DNA of 64,000 nucleotides from Candidatus Omnitrophota bacterium (GCA_029570205.1 JAKQSI010000065.1:1-64000); one strand, 5' to 3'; counted from the stretch's first letter, positions 1-9,118 are shown. Numbers and translations are program-made. The notes: generated by a model from the letters alone, not told the origin.

Positions 1-91
1 TGCCAGGTGGGTACGTGCGGGAATCTATACCATACAATTTGTGGGCAGCGGATTCCGGGTTGTAGAGAGAGGGTGGGTGGAGGGGCGCCTG

Positions 92-157
92 ATGATTGAT
101 TGTCTGAACCATGATTTGCTTGATTTCGGGATGACCTTGATTGCTGATGGTGATTGT
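92..157. repeat. TGATT-rich imperfect repeat block
   Basis: TGATT or TGATG recurs about every 5-13 bases through this stretch, which has no convincing coding frame. It lies downstream of the minus-strand pseudopilin gene and next to two hairpin repeats. It resembles short interspersed non-coding repeats, but I see only one copy here. Confidence 0.4.
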
Positions 158-194
158 TTGGTGGCCATGACAGACACGGAGGCCTGTCCCACCA

Positions 195-250
195 GTAGGC
201 CAGGCGTCCCTGCCTGGCAGCTACCCGGTAGGTCAGGCGTCTCTGCCTGA
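195..250. repeat. Two copies of a GTAGG(C/T)CAGGCGTC hairpin repeat
   Basis: Two similar units start at 195 and 228, 33 bases apart. Each forms a small hairpin: 199-218 has arms GCCAGGC/GCCTGGC, and 233-250 has arms TCAGGC/GCCTGA, each with a 6-base loop. The T/C changes in the second copy keep the pairing. A third, decayed copy is at 20386-20412. Together with 1-194 this fills the first 275 bases, where no gene is seen. The hairpins could also end transcription of the pilin gene, although no T-tract follows. Confidence 0.55.
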
Positions 251-275
251 TAATTCGCCGGAAAGGAACTGCATC

Positions 276-884
276 TTATCCGCCCAGGACTGTGGCGGCG
301 GGGACATCGCCGCCGAATCGTCCGATATCTCCGGCGCTGATCAGACCGTTACTCGGATTGTAAATGGATGCAAGACTACCGCCGATCGGAACCCATTCCA
401 CTCCATTGGCTCCCTTGTCGGGACCATAACTCGATATGCAGTAGCCTTTGAAATAACGGTCGTGCATCGCGGCGCTGACATTCGAAAGCCGCGCCCAGCT
501 CCCGTTGTAACTCACATACTGGTAGCTGTAAATCGTATCTTCCGGATACCACTGCGTATTTTCACGTTGCGGCCGGAAAATATCGGTATAGGCTACAGTG
601 GCAATGTAAGCGACCGGGGTAGTCAATTCATGGAGATATTCCACATACACGGAATAGCCCGAATGTCCCTGCCCGTTGCCGATGGGCCACGGGAAATCGT
701 TGTGATCCAGCCTGTACATTTCCAGCGCGGAACCGATGGCTTTATGGTCGCCCATCACCCGGGCGACATTGGCGCGGGTCCGTGCGTTCATAAAGTTCGG
801 GACGGCGATGGCGGCCAGGATCCCGATAATAGCCACAACAATCAAAAGTTCAATTAATGTGAAGCCACAGCGGACTGTTTTCAT
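276..884 (-). CDS. Type II secretion / type IV pilus-like pseudopilin (GspG-like), copy 1
   Basis: This is an exported pilin-like protein of 202 residues with a class III signal. A short basic leader (MKTVRCG) is followed by FTLIELLIVVAIIGILAAIA and PNFMNARTRA. Prepilin peptidase would cut at G/F and the hydrophobic helix would pack into a pseudopilus. The globular part carries LTTPVAY, SSYGPDKG and, near the end, NPSNGLISAGDI. These features are shared with three other pilins in this window and resemble the calcium-loop end of GspG. The start has AAGGAG 9 bases upstream. Only 11 bases separate it from the ribulokinase stop, so the two are probably co-transcribed. No secretion or pilus assembly genes are nearby, so its machine is unknown. 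Confidence 0.85.
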   Translation of the reverse strand: MKTVRCGFTLIELLIVVAIIGILAAIAVPNFMNARTRANVARVMGDHKAIGSALEMYRLDHNDFPWPIGNGQGHSGYSVYVEYLHELTTPVAYIATVAYTDIFRPQRENTQWYPEDTIYSYQYVSYNGSWARLSNVSAAMHDRYFKGYCISSYGPDKGANGVEWVPIGGSLASIYNPSNGLISAGDIGRFGGDVPAATVLGG

Positions 885-895
885 TGCCGTACTCC

Positions 896-2569
896 TTACG
901 CTGTTCGCGCTTTCATGGCTTTCAGTTTTTTCATAACCTCGTTCTCGCCCCGGCCGAAGTAGTCATGCAGAAGTTCATACTCCCGGTAAAGGATCCGGTA
1001 AATGTTGTGGGCCTCGGAGCTCGGTCGGTAGACAACATCTTTCACATGGGCCATTTTGGCGGCGGCCTCGCCGGCGTCATCATATCCCCCCCCGGCTTTT
1101 CCGGCGGCGACGGCCCCCAGCATCGCGGCGCCGAGTGCGCACGGTTGCGCGGAGGCCGCCACCTTGATCTCCAGGCCGGTTACATCGGAGTATATCTGCA
1201 TCAGCAGTTGATTCCGTTCCGGCAATCCGCCGCAAGCATACAGTTCATCGATTCGAATGCCCTGTTCTATGAACGCAGAAATAATTTTCCGGGTTCCGAA
1301 TGCGGTTGCCTCGATCAATGTGCGGTAGATATCTTCCGGCTTGGTAGTCAATGTACAGCCGAGAAGCAGGCCGGTCAGATCGGCATTTACCAGGATGGAA
1401 CGATTCCCGTTCCACCAGTCCAGGGCGATCAAACCGCTTTCGCCGGGGCGGAGTTTCGCTGCGCGTTCTTCGAGGATCTTATGGATATTCGTCCCGGCCT
1501 GTTCGGCTTCTTTTTCGCAGGATGCGGGAACGCAGTTATCCGTAAACCAGGCGAAGATATCACCGGTGGCCGCCTGCCCGGCTTCGTAGCCGAAAAAGCC
1601 CGGCAGGATTCCATCTTCGACTACTCCGGCCATGCCGGGCACAATAGCCTTTTCCTTGGACAGGAGCATGTGGCAGGTAGAGGTTCCCATGACCATCAGC
1701 ATTTTGCCGGCTTCGGTAATCGTGGCGGCGGGCACGGCGGCATGGGCGTCAATGATCGCAACAGCGACCGCAATACCGGGAACAAGGCCGCACAACGCGG
1801 CGCCTTCCGGCGTCAGTTCGCCCGCCTTGCTGCCGAGCGGCTTGATATCGGTCGAGAATTTTTCCTGGATGACATTTTCCAGGCGCGGATCGAGTTCTTT
1901 TAGAAACTCGGGGCTGGGGAATCCCTCATCACGCGCCCACATCCCTTTGTACCCCGCCATGCAGGAACTTCGCGCTTCCTTGCCGCACAATTCAAACACG
2001 ATCCAGTCGCCGCCTTCAATGAACCGGTCCGCCGCATGGAAGACTTCTTCATCCTCGTTGAGAACCTGCCACACTTTCGGAATGGCCCACTCCGAGGAGA
2101 TTTTGCCGCCGTACCGGGCCAGGAAACTCTCCCCGCGTTTGCGTGCCAGTTCATTGATCTTGTCCGCCTCGGGTTGCGCGGCGTGGTGTTTCCAGAGTTT
2201 GCACCAGGCGTGCGGGCGAGACCGCCATTTCTCCTGGAACGAAAGCGGTTCTCCCCTGGCATCCACAGGAAGGATTGTGCAGGAGGTGAAATCCACACCG
2301 ATGCCGACCACCTGTTCCGCTTTCGCCCCTGCCTGATTCAGCACATCGGGAATAGTTGTTCTGAGTACCTCCAGCCAGTCCGCCGGGTCTTGCAGGGCAA
2401 AGTCCGGGTCCAGTTTTGTCTTACCGTCAGGAAGATATTCGTCGAGAACCCCGTGCGCATACGGGAGCACGGAGGTTGCCACTTCTTCGCCGGTGTCGAT
2501 ATCCACCAGCAAAGCGCGTCCCGATTCGGTTCCAAAGTCGATTCCCAGTGCATAACGTTTTTCTGCCAT
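896..2569 (-). CDS. araB: Ribulokinase (FGGY family)
   Basis: It phosphorylates L-ribulose with ATP to L-ribulose 5-phosphate in the cytoplasm, the second step of bacterial L-arabinose use. At 557 residues it has the usual AraB length. The N-terminal actin-like fold opens with [17 protein letters not shown] (phosphate-1 motif). [16 protein letters not shown], the [10 protein letters not shown] stretch and the C-terminal [19 protein letters not shown] are typical of ribulokinases. The start ATG follows GAGGTG. No araA or araD is in the window. Neighbours are a small membrane protein upstream and a pseudopilin 11 bases downstream on the same strand. A broader FGGY kinase specificity cannot be excluded. 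Confidence 0.88.
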   Translation of the reverse strand: MAEKRYALGIDFGTESGRALLVDIDTGEEVATSVLPYAHGVLDEYLPDGKTKLDPDFALQDPADWLEVLRTTIPDVLNQAGAKAEQVVGIGVDFTSCTILPVDARGEPLSFQEKWRSRPHAWCKLWKHHAAQPEADKINELARKRGESFLARYGGKISSEWAIPKVWQVLNEDEEVFHAADRFIEGGDWIVFELCGKEARSSCMAGYKGMWARDEGFPSPEFLKELDPRLENVIQEKFSTDIKPLGSKAGELTPEGAALCGLVPGIAVAVAIIDAHAAVPAATITEAGKMLMVMGTSTCHMLLSKEKAIVPGMAGVVEDGILPGFFGYEAGQAATGDIFAWFTDNCVPASCEKEAEQAGTNIHKILEERAAKLRPGESGLIALDWWNGNRSILVNADLTGLLLGCTLTTKPEDIYRTLIEATAFGTRKIISAFIEQGIRIDELYACGGLPERNQLLMQIYSDVTGLEIKVAASAQPCALGAAMLGAVAAGKAGGGYDDAGEAAAKMAHVKDVVYRPSSEAHNIYRILYREYELLHDYFGRGENEVMKKLKAMKARTA

Positions 2570-2661
2570 CGATCGTCACCTCATAAAGTCCGTTGATTCT
2601 TCGGCCTATTGTGCTTGACAGCGGGCGGATTGAAAAGATAAGACGGGGGATGGGTCTGCGA

Positions 2662-2970
2662 TCAGCCGAATATCAGGGTAAACAGTCCGTGAATCAGCGC
2701 CAGCCCGATGACAATAGGGATTGCCAGAAAGGCAAAGAAAATCGGCGCAAGGGCCAGGATCGGGATGGAAATCGCAAAGAGAACAGGGAGCAGAAACGGT
2801 GCGAGAAAGCCGAGAATCACGATTCCGACAATGAAACTGAACACGAATTTGACAACCCCCACGAAAAACCTGGCGAGGAACACCAGCAAGGATAAAATCA
2901 GGCATCCGACCAGGAACCCGACGAGCATCACGATCAAATACTCCGCTGTTCCAATCGCTTCGCCTTCCAT
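2662..2970 (-). CDS. Small hydrophobic membrane protein, unknown function
   Basis: This 102-residue protein is almost entirely hydrophobic, with three to four likely membrane helices (about 10-40, 42-66 and 67-100). Few charges occur after the first five residues. I recognise no family. The start is supported by a strong ribosome binding site, GGGAGGAAGAATC before ATG. The gene lies 92 bases upstream of ribulokinase on the same strand, and a minus-strand TATAAT is about 75 bases upstream of its start. Confidence 0.6.
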   Translation of the reverse strand: MEGEAIGTAEYLIVMLVGFLVGCLILSLLVFLARFFVGVVKFVFSFIVGIVILGFLAPFLLPVLFAISIPILALAPIFFAFLAIPIVIGLALIHGLFTLIFG

Positions 2971-2999
2971 GATTCTTCCTCCCGTGATGATTCGGTTTG

Positions 3000-3037
3000 T
3001 GGCTCCTTGTTCCGGAAAAGACAGGGAGCCATTTTTT
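3000..3037 (+). terminator. Rho-independent terminator-like hairpin in a divergent intergenic region
   Basis: TGGCTCCTTGT (3000-3010) pairs with ACAGGGAGCCA (3021-3031): 11 pairs with one G-T wobble and a 10-base loop, followed by TTTTTT. This is a textbook intrinsic terminator on the plus strand. No plus-strand gene ends before it, and the next plus-strand gene starts at 3243. On the minus strand the same hairpin lies in the leader of the small membrane protein, without a T-tract. Confidence 0.6.
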
Positions 3038-3041
3038 GTAT

Positions 3042-3047
3042 ATTATA
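3042..3047 (-). promoter_or_regulatory. Candidate -10 box of the small membrane protein / ribulokinase unit
   Basis: The minus strand reads a perfect TATAAT here, about 72 bases before the ATG at 2970. The -35 region 17 bases further upstream (TTCCCC) is poor, so this is tentative. The overlapping plus-strand TATATT could serve the esterase. The rest of 2971-3242 shows no gene. Confidence 0.3.
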
Positions 3048-3242
3048 CCGATACTTGCACATCGGGGAAGAAATTTCATTCACACGCGGCAAGAATATTC
3101 ATTTGGAAGATTCCGCAACCTATCCTTCATGCAATTGCAGAATCCCCGCCCTTCATCGGTCAGGAATCGGTAGACATAGACGGCAAAATTGCAGTAAGAT
3201 CAGGGAACAAATAAGCGAACGACCATAGCGAGGCTTTCGATC

Positions 3243-5522
3243 ATGAGAGAACTTCTTCAACACAGCACGGTTTTGATTTCGGCAATCCTCCTGCTTTGTC
3301 CACAGATTCCCGGACAGGACCGCTCAAAACAGGAAGCGGAGTTGAAATGGCTCTTGAAAACGCTCCCGGAAACCAAAGAGCGCGCGTGGGAGAAATGGCT
3401 TGCGGAAACGGGCGAGCGGCCCCCGGATTTCGATGCACTTCCGGGCATTCCCGGTCTGCCCGATCCTCTTCTGAATTCAAAAGGCGAGCGGATTACCTCA
3501 GCAGAGGCATGGCCGGCGCGACGAGAGGAACTGATGAATCTATTCCATTATTATGTTATGGGTTCCGTCCCGCCGGATCCGGGAAATGTGCGGGCCGTGA
3601 ATGGGAATTCGCGAGAGGAGGAAAGCGTCACCGTACAGGAGATGACGCTCGAATTCGGCCCGGAACATCGAGCCAAACTTAGGATGGAGCTGATCGTGCC
3701 GAACGGCGACGGGCCGTTCCCGGTGTTTATTACACAGGACAATCATCGCCGCTGGGCGCTGATAGCGGTCAGCCGGGGTTATATCGGCTGTGTTTATGCA
3801 GGCGCCGATTCGCGGGATGATACCGGAGAGTTTGCCGCCATCTGGCCGGACTGCGATTGGACGAAACTTGCCCGCAGGGCCTGGGCGGCAAGCCGATGTA
3901 TAGACTACCTGCTGACGCTTCCCATGGCGGATTCGTCGAAAATAGCCATTACCGGCCATTCGCGAAACGGTAAGATGTCGCTTATGGCTGCTGCCATGGA
4001 CCGTCGAATCGGCGCGGTTATTTCGAGCAGTTCCGGCGCGGGCGGCTCCTGTACCTATCGTTTCTTCAGTGAAACCGAATTCGGAGAAGGCATTGAACCT
4101 ATTACGCGGGTGTTCCCGGATTGGCTTCATCCCCGATTGCGGTTTTTCGCGGGGCGCGAGAATAAACTACCGATTGACCAGCATGAGTTGATTGCGTGTA
4201 TCGCGCCGCGCGGCTGTCTCATCTCTACGGCAATCAACGATCCGGTAGAGAGCGTCTGGGCGATCGAACAGACCTGTTACGCCGCCAGGCCGGTATATGA
4301 TCTGCTCGGAGCCGGGGATGCGTTACAACTACGTTATCGAAGCGGCTCGCACGAAACCGGGCCGGAAGACATTGAATCCTACATTGACTGGCTGGACACT
4401 CAGTTTCACCGTGGGGGTTCCTTTACCGGCTCCGGACCCATCTATCCGACTTACACAGAGTGGCGCGAATGTGCGAAAGAAGACATAGAGATCACACATT
4501 ATCCCGAAAAAAGAATGGAGGATCTCCTGCAAACCGCCGAAGGGAAATACCTTCAATCCGCCGATGACTGGTTGTTGAAGAAAAAGGATATTCTTCAGCG
4601 CATTCAATGGGCGCTTGGGGATACGCCGCCCCTTGCCGAAAGCGAAGCGGGAGATTACGGAATGGAAACGGCACCTGTCGCCGTGGCACGAAGACGGAAT
4701 AATATTCCGGACACTGTGGGGAAAATCAGTTTTAATTTCGGCCATTATATCCCCGGTGATCTCTATTTTCCCAAGGGAGCCGACAAGGCCGGAAAGGAGA
4801 TCCCTGCCGTAGTCTGGGTGCATCCTCTTTCGAATTCTAACGGCTATGTCGCCGGTTATCATCGAGGTAAAGACGTTCATATTGCTCTGGCGGAAGCAGG
4901 CTTTGCGGTTCTGGCTTTCGATCAGATCGGAAACGGCCAGAGGATTTCAGAAATAGAGAATTTCTACAGGCGACATCCCCATTGGTCCCTGATGGGGAAG
5001 ATGGTGGAAGACGTTCGGGCATCTCTGAACGCATTTCGTCTATTTGATTTTGTAGATCAGAAGCGCATTTTCATACTGGGATATGCGATGGGGGGCATGG
5101 TGGCGCTTCACGCCGCCGCCTTGGACGAGCGGATGGCCGGAGTTGTCTCTGTCGCGGGATTTACCCCCATGAGCCTGGATTCATCGGAAAAAGGAACCGG
5201 GGGACTGCGAAGATGGACCGAATGGCTGCCGTTGCAACCCCGGTTGGGAGTATTTGTCGACAACGAGTCGCGTGTTCCCTATGATTACCATGAGGTTCTG
5301 GCTTGCATCGCTCCACGCCCTTTGCTGGTTGTCCAGCCGAAAGTCAATTACCGGGCCGGCATGAAAGACATAGAGGCTTGTTTGAATGAAGTCCGCACCG
5401 TCTACCGACTGCTCAATTCCGAATCGGCTTTGCAGCTCCTTGTTCCAGATGACTACAACCGGTATTCGCCGGAAATGCAGGAAGAGGTGAATTCAGCAAT
5501 CAGACGGTTAGCGGCGATCTGA
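3243..5522 (+). CDS. Exported two-domain alpha/beta hydrolase (CE15-like esterase plus Ala-substituted second domain)
   Basis: This 759-residue protein has an N-terminal signal-like hydrophobic stretch. Domain 1 (about 90-390) resembles glucuronoyl/acetyl esterases of the CE15 type. Its nucleophile elbow is GHSRNGK (Ser240), followed by SSSSGAGG, with a likely catalytic His in SGSHETGP (His370). Domain 2 (about 490-759) is a second alpha/beta hydrolase related to bacterial acetylxylan-esterase-like proteins. There the elbow reads GYAMGG, so Ala615 replaces the nucleophilic Ser, and the end reads PDDYNRYSPEM with no obvious His. I infer that domain 1 is active on plant or algal polysaccharide esters and that domain 2 is non-catalytic. 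It converges on acr3 with 5 bases between stops and is not part of the arsenic operon. Confidence 0.75.
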   Translation: MRELLQHSTVLISAILLLCPQIPGQDRSKQEAELKWLLKTLPETKERAWEKWLAETGERPPDFDALPGIPGLPDPLLNSKGERITSAEAWPARREELMNLFHYYVMGSVPPDPGNVRAVNGNSREEESVTVQEMTLEFGPEHRAKLRMELIVPNGDGPFPVFITQDNHRRWALIAVSRGYIGCVYAGADSRDDTGEFAAIWPDCDWTKLARRAWAASRCIDYLLTLPMADSSKIAITGHSRNGKMSLMAAAMDRRIGAVISSSSGAGGSCTYRFFSETEFGEGIEPITRVFPDWLHPRLRFFAGRENKLPIDQHELIACIAPRGCLISTAINDPVESVWAIEQTCYAARPVYDLLGAGDALQLRYRSGSHETGPEDIESYIDWLDTQFHRGGSFTGSGPIYPTYTEWRECAKEDIEITHYPEKRMEDLLQTAEGKYLQSADDWLLKKKDILQRIQWALGDTPPLAESEAGDYGMETAPVAVARRRNNIPDTVGKISFNFGHYIPGDLYFPKGADKAGKEIPAVVWVHPLSNSNGYVAGYHRGKDVHIALAEAGFAVLAFDQIGNGQRISEIENFYRRHPHWSLMGKMVEDVRASLNAFRLFDFVDQKRIFILGYAMGGMVALHAAALDERMAGVVSVAGFTPMSLDSSEKGTGGLRRWTEWLPLQPRLGVFVDNESRVPYDYHEVLACIAPRPLLVVQPKVNYRAGMKDIEACLNEVRTVYRLLNSESALQLLVPDDYNRYSPEMQEEVNSAIRRLAAI

Positions 5523-5527
5523 GGAAT

Positions 5528-6601
5528 TCAACCGGCATTCATTTCATGGTCCGTGTCGCCGTAGAAGTGTCGCCTGATATAGAACGCGACATTCACCAGA
5601 CTAATCAACACCGGTACCTCCAGGAGCGGGCCGATGACGGTAGCGAAAGCCTGGTTCGAACTCACGCCGAAAATGGCCACGGCCACGGCGATGGCCAGCT
5701 CGAAATCGTTACTGGCGGCTGTGAACGAGACCGCAACGGACTTCTCGTAACCCACACCCATTCTGTACGTGACGAAGAATGTCACGAGCCACATTACGAA
5801 GAAATATATCGCAAGTGGGATCGCTATCCGGATAACATCGAAGGGCAATTCGACAATATACTCGCCCTTGAGCGAGAACATTACCACAATGGTGAACAGC
5901 AACGCAATCAAGGTGATCGGGCTGATTTTGGGGGTAAATACGCTCTCGTACCACTCCCGACCCTTGAGGGGGATCAATGTAAAGCGGGTTATCAGACCGG
6001 CGAGGAACGGAATGCCCAAATAGATGAAGACAGTTTTGGCGGCTTCACCGATGGAAACCTCGATATTCAGACCGTCAACAAGACCAAGAGCATTCAACAG
6101 TAGAGTGATGAATAGGTAGATATAGACGGCATAGAAGAGCACCTGGAAGACGGCATTCAAGGCAACAAGGCCGACCGCGAGCTCCCGGTCGCCCTCTGCC
6201 AGTTCATTCCAGACAATCACCATCGCGATGCAGCGGGCCAATCCCACAAGAATTACCCCGATCATATATTCGGGATAGTTGTGGAGAAATAGGATTGCAA
6301 GGAGCGTCATGAAGATCGGCCCGATAATCCAGTTCATTGCCAGAGAGAGCGAGAGCAGCCGTTTGTGCTCGAAGATCCGCCCCGATTCTTCGTAGCGGAC
6401 CTTCGCCAGCGGCGGATACATCATCAGAATTAATCCGATGGCAATGGGTACCGACGTGGTTCCGACCTGCAAACCTGCAATGAACTCCGCGACAGACGGC
6501 GTCACAAAACCGATGGCGACACCGATGACCATAGCAAGGAAGATCCAGAATGTGAGATATTTTTCGACTGTAGATAGTCGTTTTGTCTGTGGCGTGTCCA
6601 T
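5528..6601 (-). CDS. acr3: Arsenite efflux permease, ACR3 type
   Basis: This membrane transporter exports As(III) from the cytoplasm. It has about 357 residues and ten predicted helices. ACR3 hallmarks are [26 protein letters not shown] (with the conserved Cys) and [14 protein letters not shown]. It is the last gene of the arsenic operon. An ATG at 6610 overlaps the arsM stop as ATGA, but the AAAGG sequence is better placed for the ATG at 6601, which I chose; either start is possible. Coupling with arsM suggests that reduced arsenic is either methylated or expelled as As(III). Confidence 0.92.
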   Translation of the reverse strand: MDTPQTKRLSTVEKYLTFWIFLAMVIGVAIGFVTPSVAEFIAGLQVGTTSVPIAIGLILMMYPPLAKVRYEESGRIFEHKRLLSLSLAMNWIIGPIFMTLLAILFLHNYPEYMIGVILVGLARCIAMVIVWNELAEGDRELAVGLVALNAVFQVLFYAVYIYLFITLLLNALGLVDGLNIEVSIGEAAKTVFIYLGIPFLAGLITRFTLIPLKGREWYESVFTPKISPITLIALLFTIVVMFSLKGEYIVELPFDVIRIAIPLAIYFFVMWLVTFFVTYRMGVGYEKSVAVSFTAASNDFELAIAVAVAIFGVSSNQAFATVIGPLLEVPVLISLVNVAFYIRRHFYGDTDHEMNAG

Positions 6602-6606
6602 TGGGA

Positions 6607-7395
6607 TCATCCTTTCTTTCGCGCCTCGACAGTTGCAGACCTGACATAATCTTCGATACCACTGCCCGGAAACCAGTCCTTAATGAATTCTTGACTTTCG
6701 TGCTTGATGTCGATTCGAACCTGGGAAAAGCCCGTCGCGGACAGCATCCGCTCGATGTCGGCGACTGAAATCGCGCCCGCGACGCAACCGGAATGAACGT
6801 CAAGGTCTGATTTAATCTCATCGGGCAAGTCCCTGATGGCAACAACGTCTGAGATCGCAAGCCGACCCCCGGTGCGCAGTACTCGAAATGCCTCCCTGTA
6901 CACCTGTAATTTGTCCGGCGACAGGTTAATAACGCAATTTGAAATGATGACATCAACGGAATCATCGGCCACGGGAAGATGCTCGATTTCTCCGAGCCTG
7001 AACTCGACGTTGGTGAACCGGCCTTCTTTCGCGTTAGCCCTGGCCTTACTGATCATGTCGGGAGTCATATCGATCCCGATTACCTTGCCGGTCTCTCCAA
7101 CCTGCCGTGCGGCGAGGAAGCAGTCGAATCCGCCTCCGCATCCCAAGTCGAGAACGGTCTCGCCTGGTTTGAGATTTGCAATGGCCTGTGGATTTCCGCA
7201 ACCCAGGCCCATATTGGCCCCTTGCGGAGTGGAATTGATTTCCTGCTCGGAATAGCCGAGTTCGGCGGACATCTGTGGACTGTTGTTCTCGGATGGAGTA
7301 CAACAGGTACTTCCACAGCCGCAGCCGGACTTGACGATTGACGCATAGCGCTTGCGAACTTGGTCGCGTACAACATCAGGATCGACGGGAGACAT
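6607..7395 (-). CDS. arsM: Arsenite S-adenosylmethionine methyltransferase
   Basis: It methylates As(III) using SAM, giving methylated and volatile arsenicals. With the ATG at 7395 (strong GAAAGGA before it) the protein has 262 residues. The SAM motif is [16 protein letters not shown]. ArsM cysteines are present at about Cys66 (LGCGNP), Cys154 ([12 protein letters not shown]) and Cys204 (HSGCVAGA), with an N-terminal cluster GCGCGSTCC (Cys25, 27, 31 and 32). The conserved stretch [20 protein letters not shown] is typical of prokaryotic ArsM. It sits 98 bases after the CcdA-like gene and overlaps acr3. The family uses thiols to keep arsenic reduced, which fits the thioredoxins upstream. Confidence 0.94.
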   Translation of the reverse strand: MSPVDPDVVRDQVRKRYASIVKSGCGCGSTCCTPSENNSPQMSAELGYSEQEINSTPQGANMGLGCGNPQAIANLKPGETVLDLGCGGGFDCFLAARQVGETGKVIGIDMTPDMISKARANAKEGRFTNVEFRLGEIEHLPVADDSVDVIISNCVINLSPDKLQVYREAFRVLRTGGRLAISDVVAIRDLPDEIKSDLDVHSGCVAGAISVADIERMLSATGFSQVRIDIKHESQEFIKDWFPGSGIEDYVRSATVEARKKG

Positions 7396-7493
7396 CTCAC
7401 ATATCCTTTCTGTGCAACATAGCATAATAGTTGAATAGCGTCTCAACAAACGTCCGCATTTCACTGATAGGAATACACATAATCATCCATGCC

Positions 7494-8192
7494 CTATGGG
7501 GCCGTGTATAGCAGATAGAATCCACCGAAAATAACCAATATTCCGCAGCACTTCTTTAATATCACTGCTCCCTTGGACCGTTCATTCCAGTCGAGCCAGC
7601 GCTGCACCAATTCTGTGAAGGTCCCCGCGAGGACGATGACCGAGCAGTGCCCGATGCCATAAAGGAGCAGCAGGAGAAGACTATACGGCAGGTTTGTCGA
7701 GGCCAGTCGAAAAATTACGCCAAGTATCGGGGCCATGTACGCAAAGGTACACGGACCGAGCGCAGTTCCAAAAATCAATCCTAAGAAGAATGCTGCCAAG
7801 ACACCTTTTCGCTCTATTGTTGTTTGGCCTGATCCCGACCAGGGCAGAGGGAGGATTTCCATCAAATACAATCCCACGACAAAAAAGAGAAGGGCAACGA
7901 GATAATTTCCATACGGCCCCACATCGCCCATCATGCGTCCCGCTGCCGCGGTGATGGCACCGATGCACCCGATTGTGATCAGTATCCCCAAGGCGAAAAC
8001 AGACGAGAGAAGAAACGCCGTCCGGATCGACATCCGACCTTGTTTACCAATGAACCCGACAACCAGGGGGATGCTCGCCAGATGGCAAGGGCTTAGTAAA
8101 ATACTGAGAATCCCCCAGACAAACGCGGCCGTGAGCGCCACGAAGGGCGTTCCGTCAACGGCTCGTGTAAGCGTGGCGAAGATCCCTTCCAT
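7494..8192 (-). CDS. CcdA/DsbD-type thiol-disulfide transmembrane transporter
   Basis: This 232-residue inner-membrane protein has six or seven helices. It has the two CcdA motifs: LLSPCHLASIPLVVG (Cys36) near the start and GTALGPCTFAYMAPILG (Cys148) in the middle. The family carries electrons from cytoplasmic thioredoxin across the membrane to extracytoplasmic thioredoxin-fold proteins. It begins 2 bases after the stop of the preceding exported thioredoxin gene without a clear ribosome binding site, suggesting translational re-initiation. The neighbours supply exactly the expected partners, so I infer a dedicated electron relay for the arsenic operon rather than general cytochrome c maturation. 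Confidence 0.85.
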   Translation of the reverse strand: MEGIFATLTRAVDGTPFVALTAAFVWGILSILLSPCHLASIPLVVGFIGKQGRMSIRTAFLLSSVFALGILITIGCIGAITAAAGRMMGDVGPYGNYLVALLFFVVGLYLMEILPLPWSGSGQTTIERKGVLAAFFLGLIFGTALGPCTFAYMAPILGVIFRLASTNLPYSLLLLLLYGIGHCSVIVLAGTFTELVQRWLDWNERSKGAVILKKCCGILVIFGGFYLLYTAP

Positions 8193-8194
8193 GA

Positions 8195-9118
8195 TTACTT
8201 GACTGCCATTGTCGCGAGCCGCTGCTCAATCTCTGCCTGAGGCAATACTCCAGTATGGCGAAACAGTTCTTTTCCGTTCTCATCGAAAAATATCTGGACA
8301 GGAATGGAACGGACGCCGTAACGGGAGGCGAGAACCTGTTCCTCACCGACATGTACAAATACGACATTTACTCTTCCATCGTACTTCTTCCTGAGGGTAT
8401 TCAGGATTGGGGCCATCATGTCGCAGGGCACGCAGCCCGTCGCTCCGAAATCCACCAAGGAAGGTTTCCCGCTTCGACGCGCCTGATCGACCGGATTATC
8501 AATTGCTAATTGTGCCTGCCTATCGACCCATGTGGCGGAGACAACGATAGATACAGCCTTTCCAAGACCACGGATATGTTCCTCGATTGCCGCCTGCTGT
8601 TTCTGCTGGCGAATATATTCCTTCAGGTGATCGTGTATTTGATCGAACGCTGCCTCGCCGAAGAGTTCCCTGTTTTCCTCATAGAAGGTTTTTGCCTCCT
8701 CGACCGTCACGGTGATCGACGGGATCCTTTTCCTGAGATAGGCATGAACGATCTGTCGGTCCGTGCGGTTTGAAAGGTCAACTGTCTCCCCCCCGGAGTC
8801 GTTTCCGGCAACGTAGAGAAGGAGTTTCTCTGTCATGGCCTGTTCTGCCAGATGAAACGCATACTTCTCTCTCTGTTCCTTCGGAATCTCCGTATTTGAT
8901 TCGATGTCCGCGATGCTTATCTCAATTGTAGCGGCACGGACAAGCACGCCGTCCGGCAGTTCCCCGACCTCGGCGAACATAAACACGCCGGATGCCAACC
9001 CCGGATAAAGACATTCCACGGTTGCAGCATCTGTTGCCGCTACAATTCCTGCCCCGATGAATACGGGAAGGACAGAAGTAATTGCCAGAATCCAAGTCCT
9101 GCTAATTGTTGCCTGCAT
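8195..9118 (-). CDS. Exported thioredoxin with SurA/PpiC-like N-terminal helical region
   Basis: This protein has 307 residues from the ATG at 9118 (AAAAGGAAGAATCAG before it) and overlaps the upstream thioredoxin gene by 17 bases. Residues 8-28 form a signal peptide or anchor. Residues about 60-190 are helical and charged (SIADIESNTE, FYEENRELFGE, LKEYIRQQKQQAAI), resembling the substrate-binding region of SurA/PpiC-type foldases. Residues about 215-307 are a thioredoxin domain with CVPC (Cys229, Cys232) and a cis-proline loop RSIPVQIFF. I infer a periplasmic reductase fed by the CcdA-like protein immediately downstream; the chaperone-like part may hold its client. Confidence 0.75.
   Translation of the reverse strand: MQATISRTWILAITSVLPVFIGAGIVAATDAATVECLYPGLASGVFMFAEVGELPDGVLVRAATIEISIADIESNTEIPKEQREKYAFHLAEQAMTEKLLLYVAGNDSGGETVDLSNRTDRQIVHAYLRKRIPSITVTVEEAKTFYEENRELFGEAAFDQIHDHLKEYIRQQKQQAAIEEHIRGLGKAVSIVVSATWVDRQAQLAIDNPVDQARRSGKPSLVDFGATGCVPCDMMAPILNTLRKKYDGRVNVVFVHVGEEQVLASRYGVRSIPVQIFFDENGKELFRHTGVLPQAEIEQRLATMAVK

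Noticed and set aside
41-250. Possible 69-residue gene at the left end
   Set aside because: It lies over the TGATT block and hairpin repeats; it has no ribosome binding site and no coding character.
884-1903. Plus-strand frame of 339 codons opposite ribulokinase
   Set aside because: Antisense shadow of araB, which has full family motifs.
3011-3242. Riboswitch ahead of the esterase gene, using the 3000-3037 terminator
   Set aside because: The terminator is more than 200 bases before the start codon, no aptamer-like core is visible before it, and no plus-strand promoter upstream is clear.
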